From Saltatorellus ferox (GTDB lineage: Bacteria; Planctomycetota; UBA1135; GCA-002686595): 64,000 nucleotides of DNA. Of this stretch, positions 1 through 7,401 are shown in pieces. Below the pieces are notes generated by a model. It saw only the letters and a program-made list of their open reading frames with translations. It was not told the origin of the DNA and ran no database searches. Every line of letters begins with the position of its first letter. Position 1 is the first letter of the stretch. The translations under genes and the position numbers were made by a program. The stretch is from NCBI GenBank assembly GCA_007751475.1, contig CP036434.1:2542001-2606000 (forward strand), read 5' to 3'.

Positions 1-2
1 CC

Positions 3-302
3 ATCCGCTCGATCCAGGTGAGCGATCGTGGCCGTCCCATCGATCAGCTCAACGAACTGGAGTGGATCCGGGGCGAGATCTGGGCCAATCTCTGGAAGTC
101 CAACCTGATCGCGCGCATCGACCCGGCGACCGGAAAGGTCAATGCCTGGGTCGACATGACGGGCTTGCTCGGGACCGAGCGGGTCAACTACCCCGAAGAG
201 GATGTGCTCAACGGAATCGCCTGGGACGAGGAGGGAGAGCGACTCTTCCTGACGGGCAAGCGCTGGCCCTACCTCTACCAGGTCGAGCTTCGGGAGAAGT
301 AG
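3..302 (+). CDS. Glutaminyl-peptide cyclotransferase, C-terminal part (cut by window edge)
   Basis: The reading frame is open from the first bases of the window and ends with TAG at 300-302, so only the last 99 or so residues are visible and the true start lies upstream. The visible part resembles the C-terminal propeller blades of the glutamine cyclotransferase family (PF05096): a LNELEW segment, then IWANLW, an IDP-x-TG-x-V strand, and LNGIAWD followed by LFLTGKRWP. The family converts N-terminal Gln of exported peptides to pyroglutamate, usually outside the cytoplasm. A GTG at 18 is an internal codon and not the start. The identification rests on one end of the protein only. Confidence 0.7.
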   Translation: MRSIQVSDRGRPIDQLNELEWIRGEIWANLWKSNLIARIDPATGKVNAWVDMTGLLGTERVNYPEEDVLNGIAWDEEGERLFLTGKRWPYLYQVELREK

Positions 303-374
303 ACGGCGCCCGGGTTAGCAGGGCGCCCGGATTGGCAGGGCGCTCAGTCGGCGGGGCACCCGGTCAGCAGAGCG

Positions 375-1451
375 TCAGTTGAGCAGCGATCGCGTGTCGT
401 GCCGCTTGAGCCAGGCCATCACGCGGCTCCGCCAATCGTCCTGTTGCTCCAGGAGGTCGTGGTTGGCGTAGCCGTAGATCAGCGCTTCGATCGGCGTGCC
501 GCTCTTCCGAACGCGCGTCGTCACGCAGAGGGCCTGGGCGACCGGCACCGTCTCGTCGAGACGTCCGTGGATCACGAGCAACGGCGTCGTGCAGTCGTCC
601 GCGCGGATACGCGGATTGCGTCGTTCCAGCTGGCGGCGCTTTTCCGGGCCACCCCAGCCGCCATGGATCTCGGCGAGGCCCGGCCACCCGCCGGAGTCCT
701 CGAAGCCGTTCGAGATCTCCGGGTCGAAGCTCTCGATCTCTTCGATGTCGGCGGCGCCGGAGATCACGGCTGCAGCGCGGACCGGTGCGCCCATCTCCAG
801 AGCGCGATAGGTCATGAGACCGCCGCGTCCGAACCCCACCATGAAGATACGCGCGGGGTCCACGTAGTCGAGTCGCTGCAGCAGCGCGACCATCGAGAGT
901 ACATCGTGGACGTCGTCGCCGCCGAGTTCGTCGACGCCCTGGCTCAGGCGGTTGCCGCGGTACGCGCTGGCGGCCGCGACGAAGCCCTCCCTCGCGTAGC
1001 GCGCGAGGTCCGCGAGGAGCAGGTCCTCGTCGAGTCCGCGGCCCGCGAGCCCATCGCGGTTCACGACGACCGCCCCGAGACGGCGGCCCTCCGTCGACGC
1101 GGGTCGGACGATGAGACCGCCGATCCGAAGCCCGTCGCTCGAATAGGTGAGAAGCTCGGCGTGCCCGTCGACGGAGTCCGTCGCGGCCTCCCACTCGTCT
1201 TCGGTGAACAGCGTGCGGCCCTTGGGAGTGAGCTCCTCGTAGTTCTTCGTGATTCCCGTCTCGAGCGCGGAGATGATCGTGCCGTCCTCGGGCGCGAGTC
1301 TCTCCAGCAGGGGGATCTCACGCTGCTCCGGAGCGAGCACATCCGCCGAGGCCGCCCCCCCCCCGGATGCGCACCCCGCGGACATGACGAGCGTGACGGA
1401 GAGACACGCCGTGGCAAGAAGAGAGGGGGAGGAGAGCAATGGGTAGCGCAT
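375..1451 (-). CDS. Lipoprotein alpha/beta-hydrolase-fold protein lacking the nucleophile serine
   Basis: The start at 1451 was chosen over an upstream in-frame ATG because it begins a typical lipoprotein signal (hydrophobic run, then SAGC with Cys27); 358 aa. The rest follows the S9/dienelactone-hydrolase fold: strand AVVVNRDG near 130, helix region, then MVGFGRGG at 204-211, an acid in HGRLDE (Asp299) and a histidine in YANHD (His331). The nucleophile elbow should read G-x-S-x-G but reads G206-F-G208-R-G210, so the catalytic Ser is replaced by Gly while Asp and His remain. It may be a binding protein or an inactive homologue. Substrate cannot be inferred. It is transcribed divergently from the HtrA gene. 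Confidence 0.7.
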   Translation of the reverse strand: MRYPLLSSPSLLATACLSVTLVMSAGCASGGGAASADVLAPEQREIPLLERLAPEDGTIISALETGITKNYEELTPKGRTLFTEDEWEAATDSVDGHAELLTYSSDGLRIGGLIVRPASTEGRRLGAVVVNRDGLAGRGLDEDLLLADLARYAREGFVAAASAYRGNRLSQGVDELGGDDVHDVLSMVALLQRLDYVDPARIFMVGFGRGGLMTYRALEMGAPVRAAAVISGAADIEEIESFDPEISNGFEDSGGWPGLAEIHGGWGGPEKRRQLERRNPRIRADDCTTPLLVIHGRLDETVPVAQALCVTTRVRKSGTPIEALIYGYANHDLLEQQDDWRSRVMAWLKRHDTRSLLN

Positions 1452-1860
1452 GGAAAATCGTGGCCGCGTGTTCAGACTGTGTGTTCTTCGGCGACGACGC
1501 CGAGGCTCTGGCGGCGGCGAAGCGAGACGGACCGCTGCAGGCGTTGGGGCGAATCGTAGGGGGTCTCGGGGCCCAGAGCGCCACTTTGGTCGTGGGATCG
1601 GCCCATCGACAGAGCGCTCGTCTCTCTTCTGTATCGTCATGGGGCGGCGATTTCCTCAAGGCATCCGTGGTCGCCTCGGGACCGGGACCTCTTGAAGCGA
1701 CGGACCGCGTCTCCCACAAGCCTTCGCCACAGGTGGAGACGCCGGAAGAGCTCGGCTCGCCTTCTGAGGCGCAGACTCCTCGCCCGATTTTTTTTGCCTG
1801 TCCGCTACTCTGACTCCGGACCCAAGTTCGTAGGCAGGGAACCCACCCAACGACAACCGC
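1452..1860. other. Divergent intergenic region, no gene recognised
   Basis: About 410 bases separate two divergently transcribed genes and should carry both promoters. Short open frames here have no recognisable protein character. The only obvious feature is a run of eight T at about 1788-1795 in otherwise GC-rich sequence, roughly 65 bases before the HtrA start. No convincing -35/-10 pair was found. Confidence 0.4.
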
Positions 1861-2937
1861 ATGAAGAACCAATTTCGCACTCTCCGCTCGACGGCGTCCC
1901 TGAGCCTGCTCGGCTCCGCGATCGGATTCGGACTGGCCGTCGGTAGCGCGATCGTTCCTGACGCCAAGGGCCCGGACCCCGACGACATTGGCCTCACGAC
2001 TGCGCGTGAGGTGTCCTCGGCCTTCGAAGCGGCCAGCCGCAAGATCGCCCCGGCGGTCGTACGCATCGAGAGCTTTCAGAGTGGTGGTGGCGGCCTGTTC
2101 CCCGCAGGACAGGGAAGCGGCGTCATCATCGACGAGGACGGTCTCATCGCCACGAATGCCCACGTCGTTCGAGGGGCCACGACCCTGAGGATCGTGCTGG
2201 TCGACGGGCGCACCTTCGACGGCAGGATCGTCGGCCTCGACAACGAGACGGACCTGGCGCTCGTCGAGATCCAGGCAGACGATCTGGTCTCGGCGAGGCT
2301 CCGCGACGATCGACCGGCCACGGTCGGTGAGTGGGTGATCGCCGTCGGCAACCCGATGGGGCTCGGCCACAGCGTCACGGCGGGCATCGTCAGCGGACGG
2401 GGCCGTAGCCAGGGCATCACGAGCTACGACAACTTCATTCAGACCGACGCGGCCATCAACCCCGGGAACAGCGGCGGGCCGCTGGTCGACCTCGATGGAC
2501 AGGTCCTTGGTATCAACACGGCGGTCATCGATACGCGCCGTGGCGGGCAGGGCATAGGCTTCGCGATCCCCGCGTCCATGGTCTCCGACGTGGTCGCGCA
2601 GCTTGCGACGAACGGACGCGTCTCGCGCGGATACCTCGGCGTCAACCTGAGCGAGGTCTCCAGCGAGGGGCTGGCTTCCCTCGGCTACGAAGGGCAGAGC
2701 CAGGTCCGCATCGCCAGCGTGCGAAGGGACGGGCCCGCCGCCAGCGCTGGCCTGCGAGCGCTCGACATCATCGACCGCGTCGACGGGGAGCCCGTCACGA
2801 CGCTGCAGCAGCTGATGACCACGATCGCTCACGTGAAGCCGGGCACCGAGGTGCCCGTCGAGGTGATCCGCAGCGGCGAGCGGATGAGCATCCCGGTTCG
2901 GCTCGCGGAGCGACCTCTCTCCGTGGCCCGCGACTAA
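1861..2937 (+). CDS. HtrA/DegP-type trypsin-like serine protease with one PDZ domain
   Basis: A 358-aa S1C protease for quality control of exported proteins. Residues 1-32 form a hydrophobic signal or anchor. The protease domain spans about 50-240, with the triad His101 (TNAHVV), Asp131 (ETDLALVEI) and Ser204 (NPGNSGGPLVD) all intact. A single PDZ domain occupies about 250-350. With one PDZ and an N-terminal hydrophobic segment the architecture is DegS-like more than DegP-like. No clear ribosome binding site precedes the ATG, as with many genes here. The stop codon overlaps the first base of the 160-nt palindrome, which may act as its transcription terminator. Confidence 0.9.
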   Translation: MKNQFRTLRSTASLSLLGSAIGFGLAVGSAIVPDAKGPDPDDIGLTTAREVSSAFEAASRKIAPAVVRIESFQSGGGGLFPAGQGSGVIIDEDGLIATNAHVVRGATTLRIVLVDGRTFDGRIVGLDNETDLALVEIQADDLVSARLRDDRPATVGEWVIAVGNPMGLGHSVTAGIVSGRGRSQGITSYDNFIQTDAAINPGNSGGPLVDLDGQVLGINTAVIDTRRGGQGIGFAIPASMVSDVVAQLATNGRVSRGYLGVNLSEVSSEGLASLGYEGQSQVRIASVRRDGPAASAGLRALDIIDRVDGEPVTTLQQLMTTIAHVKPGTEVPVEVIRSGERMSIPVRLAERPLSVARD

Positions 2938-3096
2938 GTTCCGTCCAAGGTTCGGCAACGCAGCTACGGAGCGAAACAGGCGAAACTAATGCGACGAACT
3001 TCTGATTCAGGGCACTGGTGCCCCGAATCAGAAGTTCGTCGCATTAGTTTCGCCTGTTTCGCTCCGTAGCTGCGTTGCCGAACCTTGGACGGAACT
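2937..3096. repeat. 160-nt near-perfect palindrome
   Basis: Two 79-base arms (2937-3015 and 3018-3096) are exact reverse complements except for one A:C mismatch (3009/3024), separated by only two bases. The left arm begins on the last base of the htrA-type stop codon. Transcribed, it would form a 79-bp hairpin from either strand. It carries no T-tract, so it is far larger than an ordinary intrinsic terminator, although it could stop transcription from both sides. No coding sequence lies in it. It could equally be a MITE/REP-like mobile element or the result of an inverted duplication. Confidence 0.9.
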
Positions 3097-3126
3097 ACTG
3101 CTACGCACTGCGGTCCGGACGCCTTG

Positions 3127-3180
3127 CTACGAAACGAAACAGACTGAAACTAATACGACGAACTTCTGATTCAGGGCACT
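3127..3180 (+). repeat. Diverged partial copy of the palindrome arm
   Basis: This stretch repeats the inner part of the left arm of the palindrome at 2937-3096 in direct orientation: the last 20 or so bases (CGACGAACTTCTGATTCAGG and onward) are identical, and the outer part differs by a few substitutions and small indels. The outermost arm sequence is missing. It shows that the element has been copied more than once at this site and then diverged. Confidence 0.75.
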
Positions 3181-3320
3181 AGCCCGCCATCGGGCTTTGG
3201 CGCATCGCCGCCGGCTCGGATCCGGGCTCGGATCCTGGCGGTGCTCGCGGAATCGCGCTCTGTGGCGCAGACCCCAAGGCGCGTCCTCACCGTGAGCGTC
3301 GCCTGGCCGGGATGATGCCG
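3181..3320. other. Intergenic tail between convergent genes
   Basis: This region separates the repeat cluster from the end of ppsA. It contains a small hairpin near 3180-3196 (AGCCCG/CGGGCT followed by TTTGG), which could terminate plus-strand transcripts weakly, and a doubled CTCGGATCC motif near 3216-3235. No gene is visible. Confidence 0.4.
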
Positions 3321-6062
3321 TCAGGCGACCTCCGGTGAGGCGGTCCCCCCGCTCTCGAGTTCACTGGCCTCGAGGTCTTGGGCGGAGCGGCCCTCCTTCC
3401 GCTTCTTCGCCTCGGCCTCCGCCACGGCGAGCCGAACCTGCATCGCCGTGTCCGGCGTCACCGAGATCGAGCTGATCCCGCAGTCCACGAGGAACGGCGG
3501 CACTTCATCGGGGTGATCGCTCGGCGCCTGACCGCAGATGCCGATCTCGAGGCCCCGGTCGCGGAAGGACTTCACCGCACTCTCGATCATGATCTTGACG
3601 GCGGGGGAGCGCGCATCGACGGGATGGCGGTAGCCCTCCAGGTCATCGCGGCTGACCGCGTAGACCGTTTGCACGAGGTCGTTGGAGCCGATCGATCCGC
3701 CCGCGAGTCCCATCGCATCGATGAACTCATCCGCGAGGATGACGTTGCTCGGGAGTTCGATCATCAGGAACAGCTTCACGCCCGCTTCGGCGCCGAGGCC
3801 GCGGTCGGTGAGGAGGCGCTGGACGGCGGCGCCTTCCTCGGGACTACGGCAGAACGGCACCATCAGCTCGAGGTTGTCGAGGCCGAGGCGACGCTTGACG
3901 AGGCGAAGCGCGTCGCACTCCATCTCGAAGGCCGGAAGGAAATCGGGGTCGACGTAGCGACTCGCGCCGCGCCACGCGATCATCGGGTTCTCCTCCACCG
4001 GCTCGAAGATCCGGCCACCGAGGAGCTGTCGGTATTCGTTCGACTTGAGGTCGGAAAGTCGCACGAGCACGGGGCGTGGGTGGAAGGCAGCGCAGATCAG
4101 GCCCACGCCTTCCATGACGCGGTCGACGAAGAACTGGCGCTTGTCGGCGTACGCGCCTGTGCGGCGATCGATGGCGCCGATGAGCCCGCGGAGTTCTTCC
4201 TCACCTTCGGCCTCGATGGCCTCGCGGAAGCGCTCGAGCTCCGGGACCATGACGCCGCGCTCCAGGTAGTCCTGGAGTTCCTGGCGGTAGAGCAGCGCGA
4301 GCGGGTGCACGCCGACCTCGGACGTGAGAATGAACTCGAGGCGAGCCAGGCCGACGCCGTCGACGGGGAGCTGGCTGTCCTCCAGAGCTTTCGCCGGGAA
4401 GCCAACGTTCAGCTTGATCTTCGTGTCGAGCTGGACGCTGGTGTCGATCTCCTGGCGCTCGATCTCGAAGGGGTGAATCCCATCGAAGACGAGCGCGATG
4501 TCGCCTTCCGCGCAGGAGCCCGTGACTTCCTGCATGGGCTTCAGCTTCTTGGTGGCGTCCTCGCAGCCAACGATCGCAGGGATGCCGAACTCGCGTGCGA
4601 TGATGGCCGCGTGGGAGGTGCGACCGCCCTTCTCCGTGACGATGAGCGAAGCGTCCTTCATCAGGGGCTCCCAGTCCGGCGTCGTCATCTCGGTGACGAG
4701 CACGTCGCCCTTGTCGAAGACGTGCTGCGCGGGGGGGATGTCTTCGAGCCGCTCGCCCGCGGCGAGGCGTTCGCGTAGCGCGCGCTTCTTGAGGATGACC
4801 TCTTCGTAGCTCTTGTAGAGCCGCACGACGCCGGAGCCGATGCGGGTGCCGACGGCCTGGCCCTCGGCGATCACGGCGCCATCGGCCGCGAGCTGGCGAG
4901 CGAGTCCCGCTGGCATGTGGTAGCGCACGATCTCGTTCACCGACGCGCGCGCGTGAACGGTCTCCGGCCGCGCCTGAACGATGAAGAGGTCCTGGCTGCG
5001 TCCGTCCTTGGCCCACTCGATGTCCATCGGCTGGCCGTAGTGCTCTTCGATGGTCAGCGCCATCCGAGCGAGTTCCCCGATCTCCTCGCGGGTGAGCGAC
5101 CACTGGCGGCGGCGCGCGCTCGACGTGTCCATGCTCTCGGTGCTCGTCGCGCCCTGGGCTGCATAGACCATATGGAGGTCCTTCGCGCCGAGGTGACGGT
5201 GCACGATCGCCGCGTAGCCGCTCTTCAGGCCTTCCTTCCACACGGTGAAGTGGTCGGGGGAAACGCTGCCCTGCACGACGAGTTCGCCGAGCCCGTAGCT
5301 CGAGGAAATATGGATGACGCCGCGGTGCCCGGAGTCCGGATCGAGCGTGAACATCACGCCCGAGGTCGCAAGGTCGCTGCGCACCATCTTCATCACGACC
5401 ACCGCGAGCGAGGCGTCGAGCGGGTCCATGTTCTTCGCCACCTGATAGGAAACGGCGCGCTCGGTGAAGAGGCTGGCACAGCAGTGCTTCCACATGAGCA
5501 CGACGTTCTCGGGCCCATGCACGTTCAGGTAGCTCTCGCACTGGCCCGCGAAGCTGGCCTCGTCCGAGTCCTCGACCGTGGCGGAGGAGCGAACGGCGAC
5601 GTCGACCTCGGCGCCATACTCCGTACAGAGCTCGGCGTAGGCGCCGCGAAGCGCCGACTCGACCTCCGCAGGCACGGGCGTCGCCACGACGATGTCCCGT
5701 GCCAGCTGGGTGCGCGCGTGCATCTCGAGGTGGTCCTCGGGGTTGGCGTCCTGGAAGCACGCGGTCAACGCATCGCTCAGGCAGCCCGCCTGCACGGCCG
5801 TGCGCCGGAGCATGGGAAGCCCCTCGGCGTCCGGGACGTCCAGCCAGGCCTCGCGGGGCGTGGGCGCGTCCAGGAACCTTCGGTAGGCGGTCGCCGTCGA
5901 CGTGAAACCATTGGGCACCCGCACGCCGCGCGGAACGAGTTCACAGTAGAGCTCCCCGAGCGATGCCCCCTTGCCGCCGACGAGGTCCGCGTCGTTCTTG
6001 CCGACCTCGTTGAACCACAGGAGGAGGGCGTCTTCACGGGGGAGGAGCGTGGGGGAGGTCAT
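3321..6062 (-). CDS. ppsA: Phosphoenolpyruvate synthase
   Basis: A 913-aa cytoplasmic enzyme (pyruvate, water dikinase) making PEP from pyruvate and ATP for gluconeogenesis. Domain order is the family's: an N-terminal ATP-grasp nucleotide-binding domain (about 10-390, starting with GGKGASLGEL), the swivelling phosphohistidine domain with GGRTSHAA and catalytic His484, and the C-terminal PEP/pyruvate barrel with GICGQAPSD and catalytic Cys843. A charged, Ala/Glu-rich tail of about 25 residues extends past the usual end. The ATG at 6062 was chosen because family similarity starts there; an in-frame ATG 57 bases upstream adds an Arg/Pro-rich extension. The gene is divergent from the selenoprotein candidate. 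Confidence 0.95.
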   Translation of the reverse strand: MTSPTLLPREDALLLWFNEVGKNDADLVGGKGASLGELYCELVPRGVRVPNGFTSTATAYRRFLDAPTPREAWLDVPDAEGLPMLRRTAVQAGCLSDALTACFQDANPEDHLEMHARTQLARDIVVATPVPAEVESALRGAYAELCTEYGAEVDVAVRSSATVEDSDEASFAGQCESYLNVHGPENVVLMWKHCCASLFTERAVSYQVAKNMDPLDASLAVVVMKMVRSDLATSGVMFTLDPDSGHRGVIHISSSYGLGELVVQGSVSPDHFTVWKEGLKSGYAAIVHRHLGAKDLHMVYAAQGATSTESMDTSSARRRQWSLTREEIGELARMALTIEEHYGQPMDIEWAKDGRSQDLFIVQARPETVHARASVNEIVRYHMPAGLARQLAADGAVIAEGQAVGTRIGSGVVRLYKSYEEVILKKRALRERLAAGERLEDIPPAQHVFDKGDVLVTEMTTPDWEPLMKDASLIVTEKGGRTSHAAIIAREFGIPAIVGCEDATKKLKPMQEVTGSCAEGDIALVFDGIHPFEIERQEIDTSVQLDTKIKLNVGFPAKALEDSQLPVDGVGLARLEFILTSEVGVHPLALLYRQELQDYLERGVMVPELERFREAIEAEGEEELRGLIGAIDRRTGAYADKRQFFVDRVMEGVGLICAAFHPRPVLVRLSDLKSNEYRQLLGGRIFEPVEENPMIAWRGASRYVDPDFLPAFEMECDALRLVKRRLGLDNLELMVPFCRSPEEGAAVQRLLTDRGLGAEAGVKLFLMIELPSNVILADEFIDAMGLAGGSIGSNDLVQTVYAVSRDDLEGYRHPVDARSPAVKIMIESAVKSFRDRGLEIGICGQAPSDHPDEVPPFLVDCGISSISVTPDTAMQVRLAVAEAEAKKRKEGRSAQDLEASELESGGTASPEVA

Positions 6063-6364
6063 GGGGTGCCTGGGTGTCGACGGCAATGCGATGGGGCGCC
6101 CAGGGCGGGCGCGTCTCATGCAGGTTCATCGGATCGAGTGACGGATCCCTTGAAAGCTCGTGAGAATTGGCGCGTCATGGCGCCACGTTTTCGCTCGGCA
6201 AAGTTTGGCTTCCTGGGCTGCGGCGTTTTGTCTCGATCGTGATTTGGACCGTCCAAAAGGGTGCCGGGCGTCGAATGATGGTGTGAGAGGGCCGCGAGCC
6301 CTCCGTTCGTCCACACCACGGCGCCCCCGACGGGCGCCCATTCAGCCAACAGCCCATTCAATCC
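6063..6364. promoter_or_regulatory. Divergent promoter region with a 15-nt dyad
   Basis: This gap of about 300 bases lies between the divergent ppsA and selenoprotein-candidate genes. It holds a perfect dyad TTTGGACCGTCCAAA at 6243-6257 (7-base arms, one central base), operator-like in form and about 110 bases before the downstream ATG. A hairpin GAGGGC/GCCCTC lies at 6287-6303 with a CGCGA loop, and a TGGCGC/GCGCCA inverted repeat lies near 6168-6186. No clear -35/-10 pair was identified. Regulatory function is inferred from form and position only. Confidence 0.4.
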
Positions 6365-7015
6365 ATGAAGGCAACACCGTTCATCCTGAGCCTCCTCGGC
6401 CTCGCTGCCGTTGGGATCGCCGCCAGTTCGCTGGTCGGTGACCCCTCCGACGCGGCCGCACAGGAGATCCAGGACAAGAAGAAACCCGAGGACGCCTCGA
6501 AAGGCACCGACAAGGACAAGGAGAAGAAGGCCGAGAAGATCACGGTCTGGATCATGGACGCTACCGGCTCAGGCTGAAGCGCGGCCAGGAACGCCCGTGC
6601 GGCGGTCGAGGCCACGATCAAAGACGACATCGAGAAGCTCTTCATGAGCGGCACCCGAGCGACCTTCACGCTGAAGAAGGACGCCAAGGTGGACGAAAAG
6701 GCCCTCAAGGCCGCCATCGAGAAGAAGCGGCTCAAATTCGTCAGTCTGACGAGCCGGGAGACCCAGAGGGCAGCTGCGGCCTACGTGGCCGCTACCCCCG
6801 GGCTCACATGAAGCGTGAAATCCGGCGAGGTCCGTGAGACCTTGATGAAGACGCTGGGTGACGATGTGGAGGAGATCTTCGCAGGTCCCGAGATCATCGT
6901 TCACATGAAGACGAAGGACGCCAAGCTCGACGAGGAGGCGCTGAAGGCAGCGCTGGCCAAGCACGAGCTGAAGCTGAAAGGAGACGTCAAGAAGGACGAC
7001 GCCTACATCCTCTGA
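6365..7015 (+). CDS. Putative selenoprotein: exported tandem HMA-like protein with two in-frame UGA (Sec) codons
   Basis: One frame runs from ATG 6365 to TGA 7013-7015 (216 aa), interrupted only by TGA at 6575-6577 (residue 71) and 6809-6811 (residue 149). Residues 1-32 are a signal peptide ending DAAAQ; a Lys/Glu/Asp-rich linker follows. Two HMA-like domains come next. The second reads GLT-U-SVKSGEVRETL, matching the HMA motif GMTCxxCxxxVxxAL with Sec at the first Cys and Lys at the second. The first reads GSG-U-SAR with Arg at the second Cys. Both domains later carry DAK-x-DE-x-ALKAA. Sequence stays coding-like across both UGAs, and each UGA is followed by a SECIS-like hairpin. HMA proteins bind soft metals; here a metal or redox role in the periplasm is inferred. 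Alternatives are a decayed gene or another form of UGA readthrough. Confidence 0.75.
6578..6613 (+). promoter_or_regulatory. SECIS-like hairpin after the first UGA
   Basis: Directly 3' of the UGA at 6575-6577, GGCC 6583-6586 pairs with GGCC 6610-6613. A symmetric 5/5 internal loop follows, then CGCC 6592-6595 pairs with GGCG 6601-6604 and closes a CGUGC loop at 6596-6600. Bacterial SECIS elements lie inside the coding sequence just after UGA and present G and U in a small apical loop to SelB. The loop here begins 19 bases after the UGA. The fold was derived by eye. Confidence 0.55.
6812..6844 (+). promoter_or_regulatory. SECIS-like hairpin after the second UGA
   Basis: After the UGA at 6809-6811, bases 6826-6832 (CGAGGUC) pair with 6838-6844 (GACCUUG), seven pairs including one G-U, closing a five-base CGUGA loop at 6833-6837. 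The loop starts 22 bases past the UGA and shares CGUG with the loop of the first hairpin, although the stems differ in sequence. That is the pattern expected if SelB recognises the loop. The fold was derived by eye. Confidence 0.55.
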
Positions 7016-7064
7016 TCCCCATCTTCCGGACCCGGGCACCGTTGTCTCGCCCGGGGACGGCCCG

Positions 7065-7099
7065 AAGTCCGTCCCTGCACCGCCGGGACGGACTTTTTT
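7065..7099 (+). terminator. Rho-independent terminator of the selenoprotein gene
   Basis: An 11-bp perfect stem (7065-7075 AAGTCCGTCCC with 7085-7095 GGGACGGACTT), a nine-base loop and a following T run to 7099 give a classic intrinsic terminator 50 bases after the final stop. Its position supports the full 6365-7015 frame being one transcription unit. Confidence 0.85.
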
Positions 7100-7401
7100 C
7101 GTGTCGTCGCGACTTTTCCAGAGTTTGCCGAGACGATTTCGGCCCCGCAGGACACTCCTAGGTACCGAGCGTGGGAGCGCCCGGTACCTCGACGGTCGGA
7201 GCGATCCGGCCTGGCGAGATCGGTCTCCGGAGCCCCTGGCCCCGGGGCCGCGCTCACCGACCCGGGGGACGAGAGACGGAGCCCCTCCTGTGAAAACCAG
7301 GTTGGGACCTAGATCCTGGACGCGGCTTCGCAGGCCCCGTCCGGGGGGCCAGGTTCCAGCCCGCGGATCGCAGGTGGGGCTACGCATGCTTTAATGCCTC
7401 G
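7100..7401. promoter_or_regulatory. Upstream region of xylulokinase with a dyad
   Basis: About 300 non-coding bases precede xylB. They contain an inverted repeat AGGTACCG (7160-7167) / CGGTACCT (7182-7189) with a 14-base spacer, which could be an operator or a hairpin. An open frame across the region encodes only Arg/Pro-rich sequence and is not considered a gene. No clear promoter hexamers were identified. Confidence 0.35.

Noticed and set aside
2937..3096. Simple intrinsic terminator of the HtrA gene
   Set aside because: The 79-bp arms far exceed terminator hairpins and no T-tract follows; listed as a repeat element instead, with possible terminator activity.
4917..6242. A plus-strand open frame of 441 codons opposite ppsA
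   Set aside because: It is the antisense shadow of a well-conserved PEP synthase; its sequence has no domain character and is explained by GC-rich codon use.
6575..6811. Reading the two in-frame UGAs as true stops of a decayed or split gene
   Set aside because: Both stops are UGA, occupy aligned positions in two homologous domains, leave coding-like sequence on both sides, and are followed by similar hairpins. Decay remains possible until Sec machinery is shown in the genome.
7101..7394. A 97-codon plus-strand frame before xylB
   Set aside because: It is Arg/Pro-rich with no domain, starts inside the terminator T-tract region and holds a dyad; treated as non-coding.
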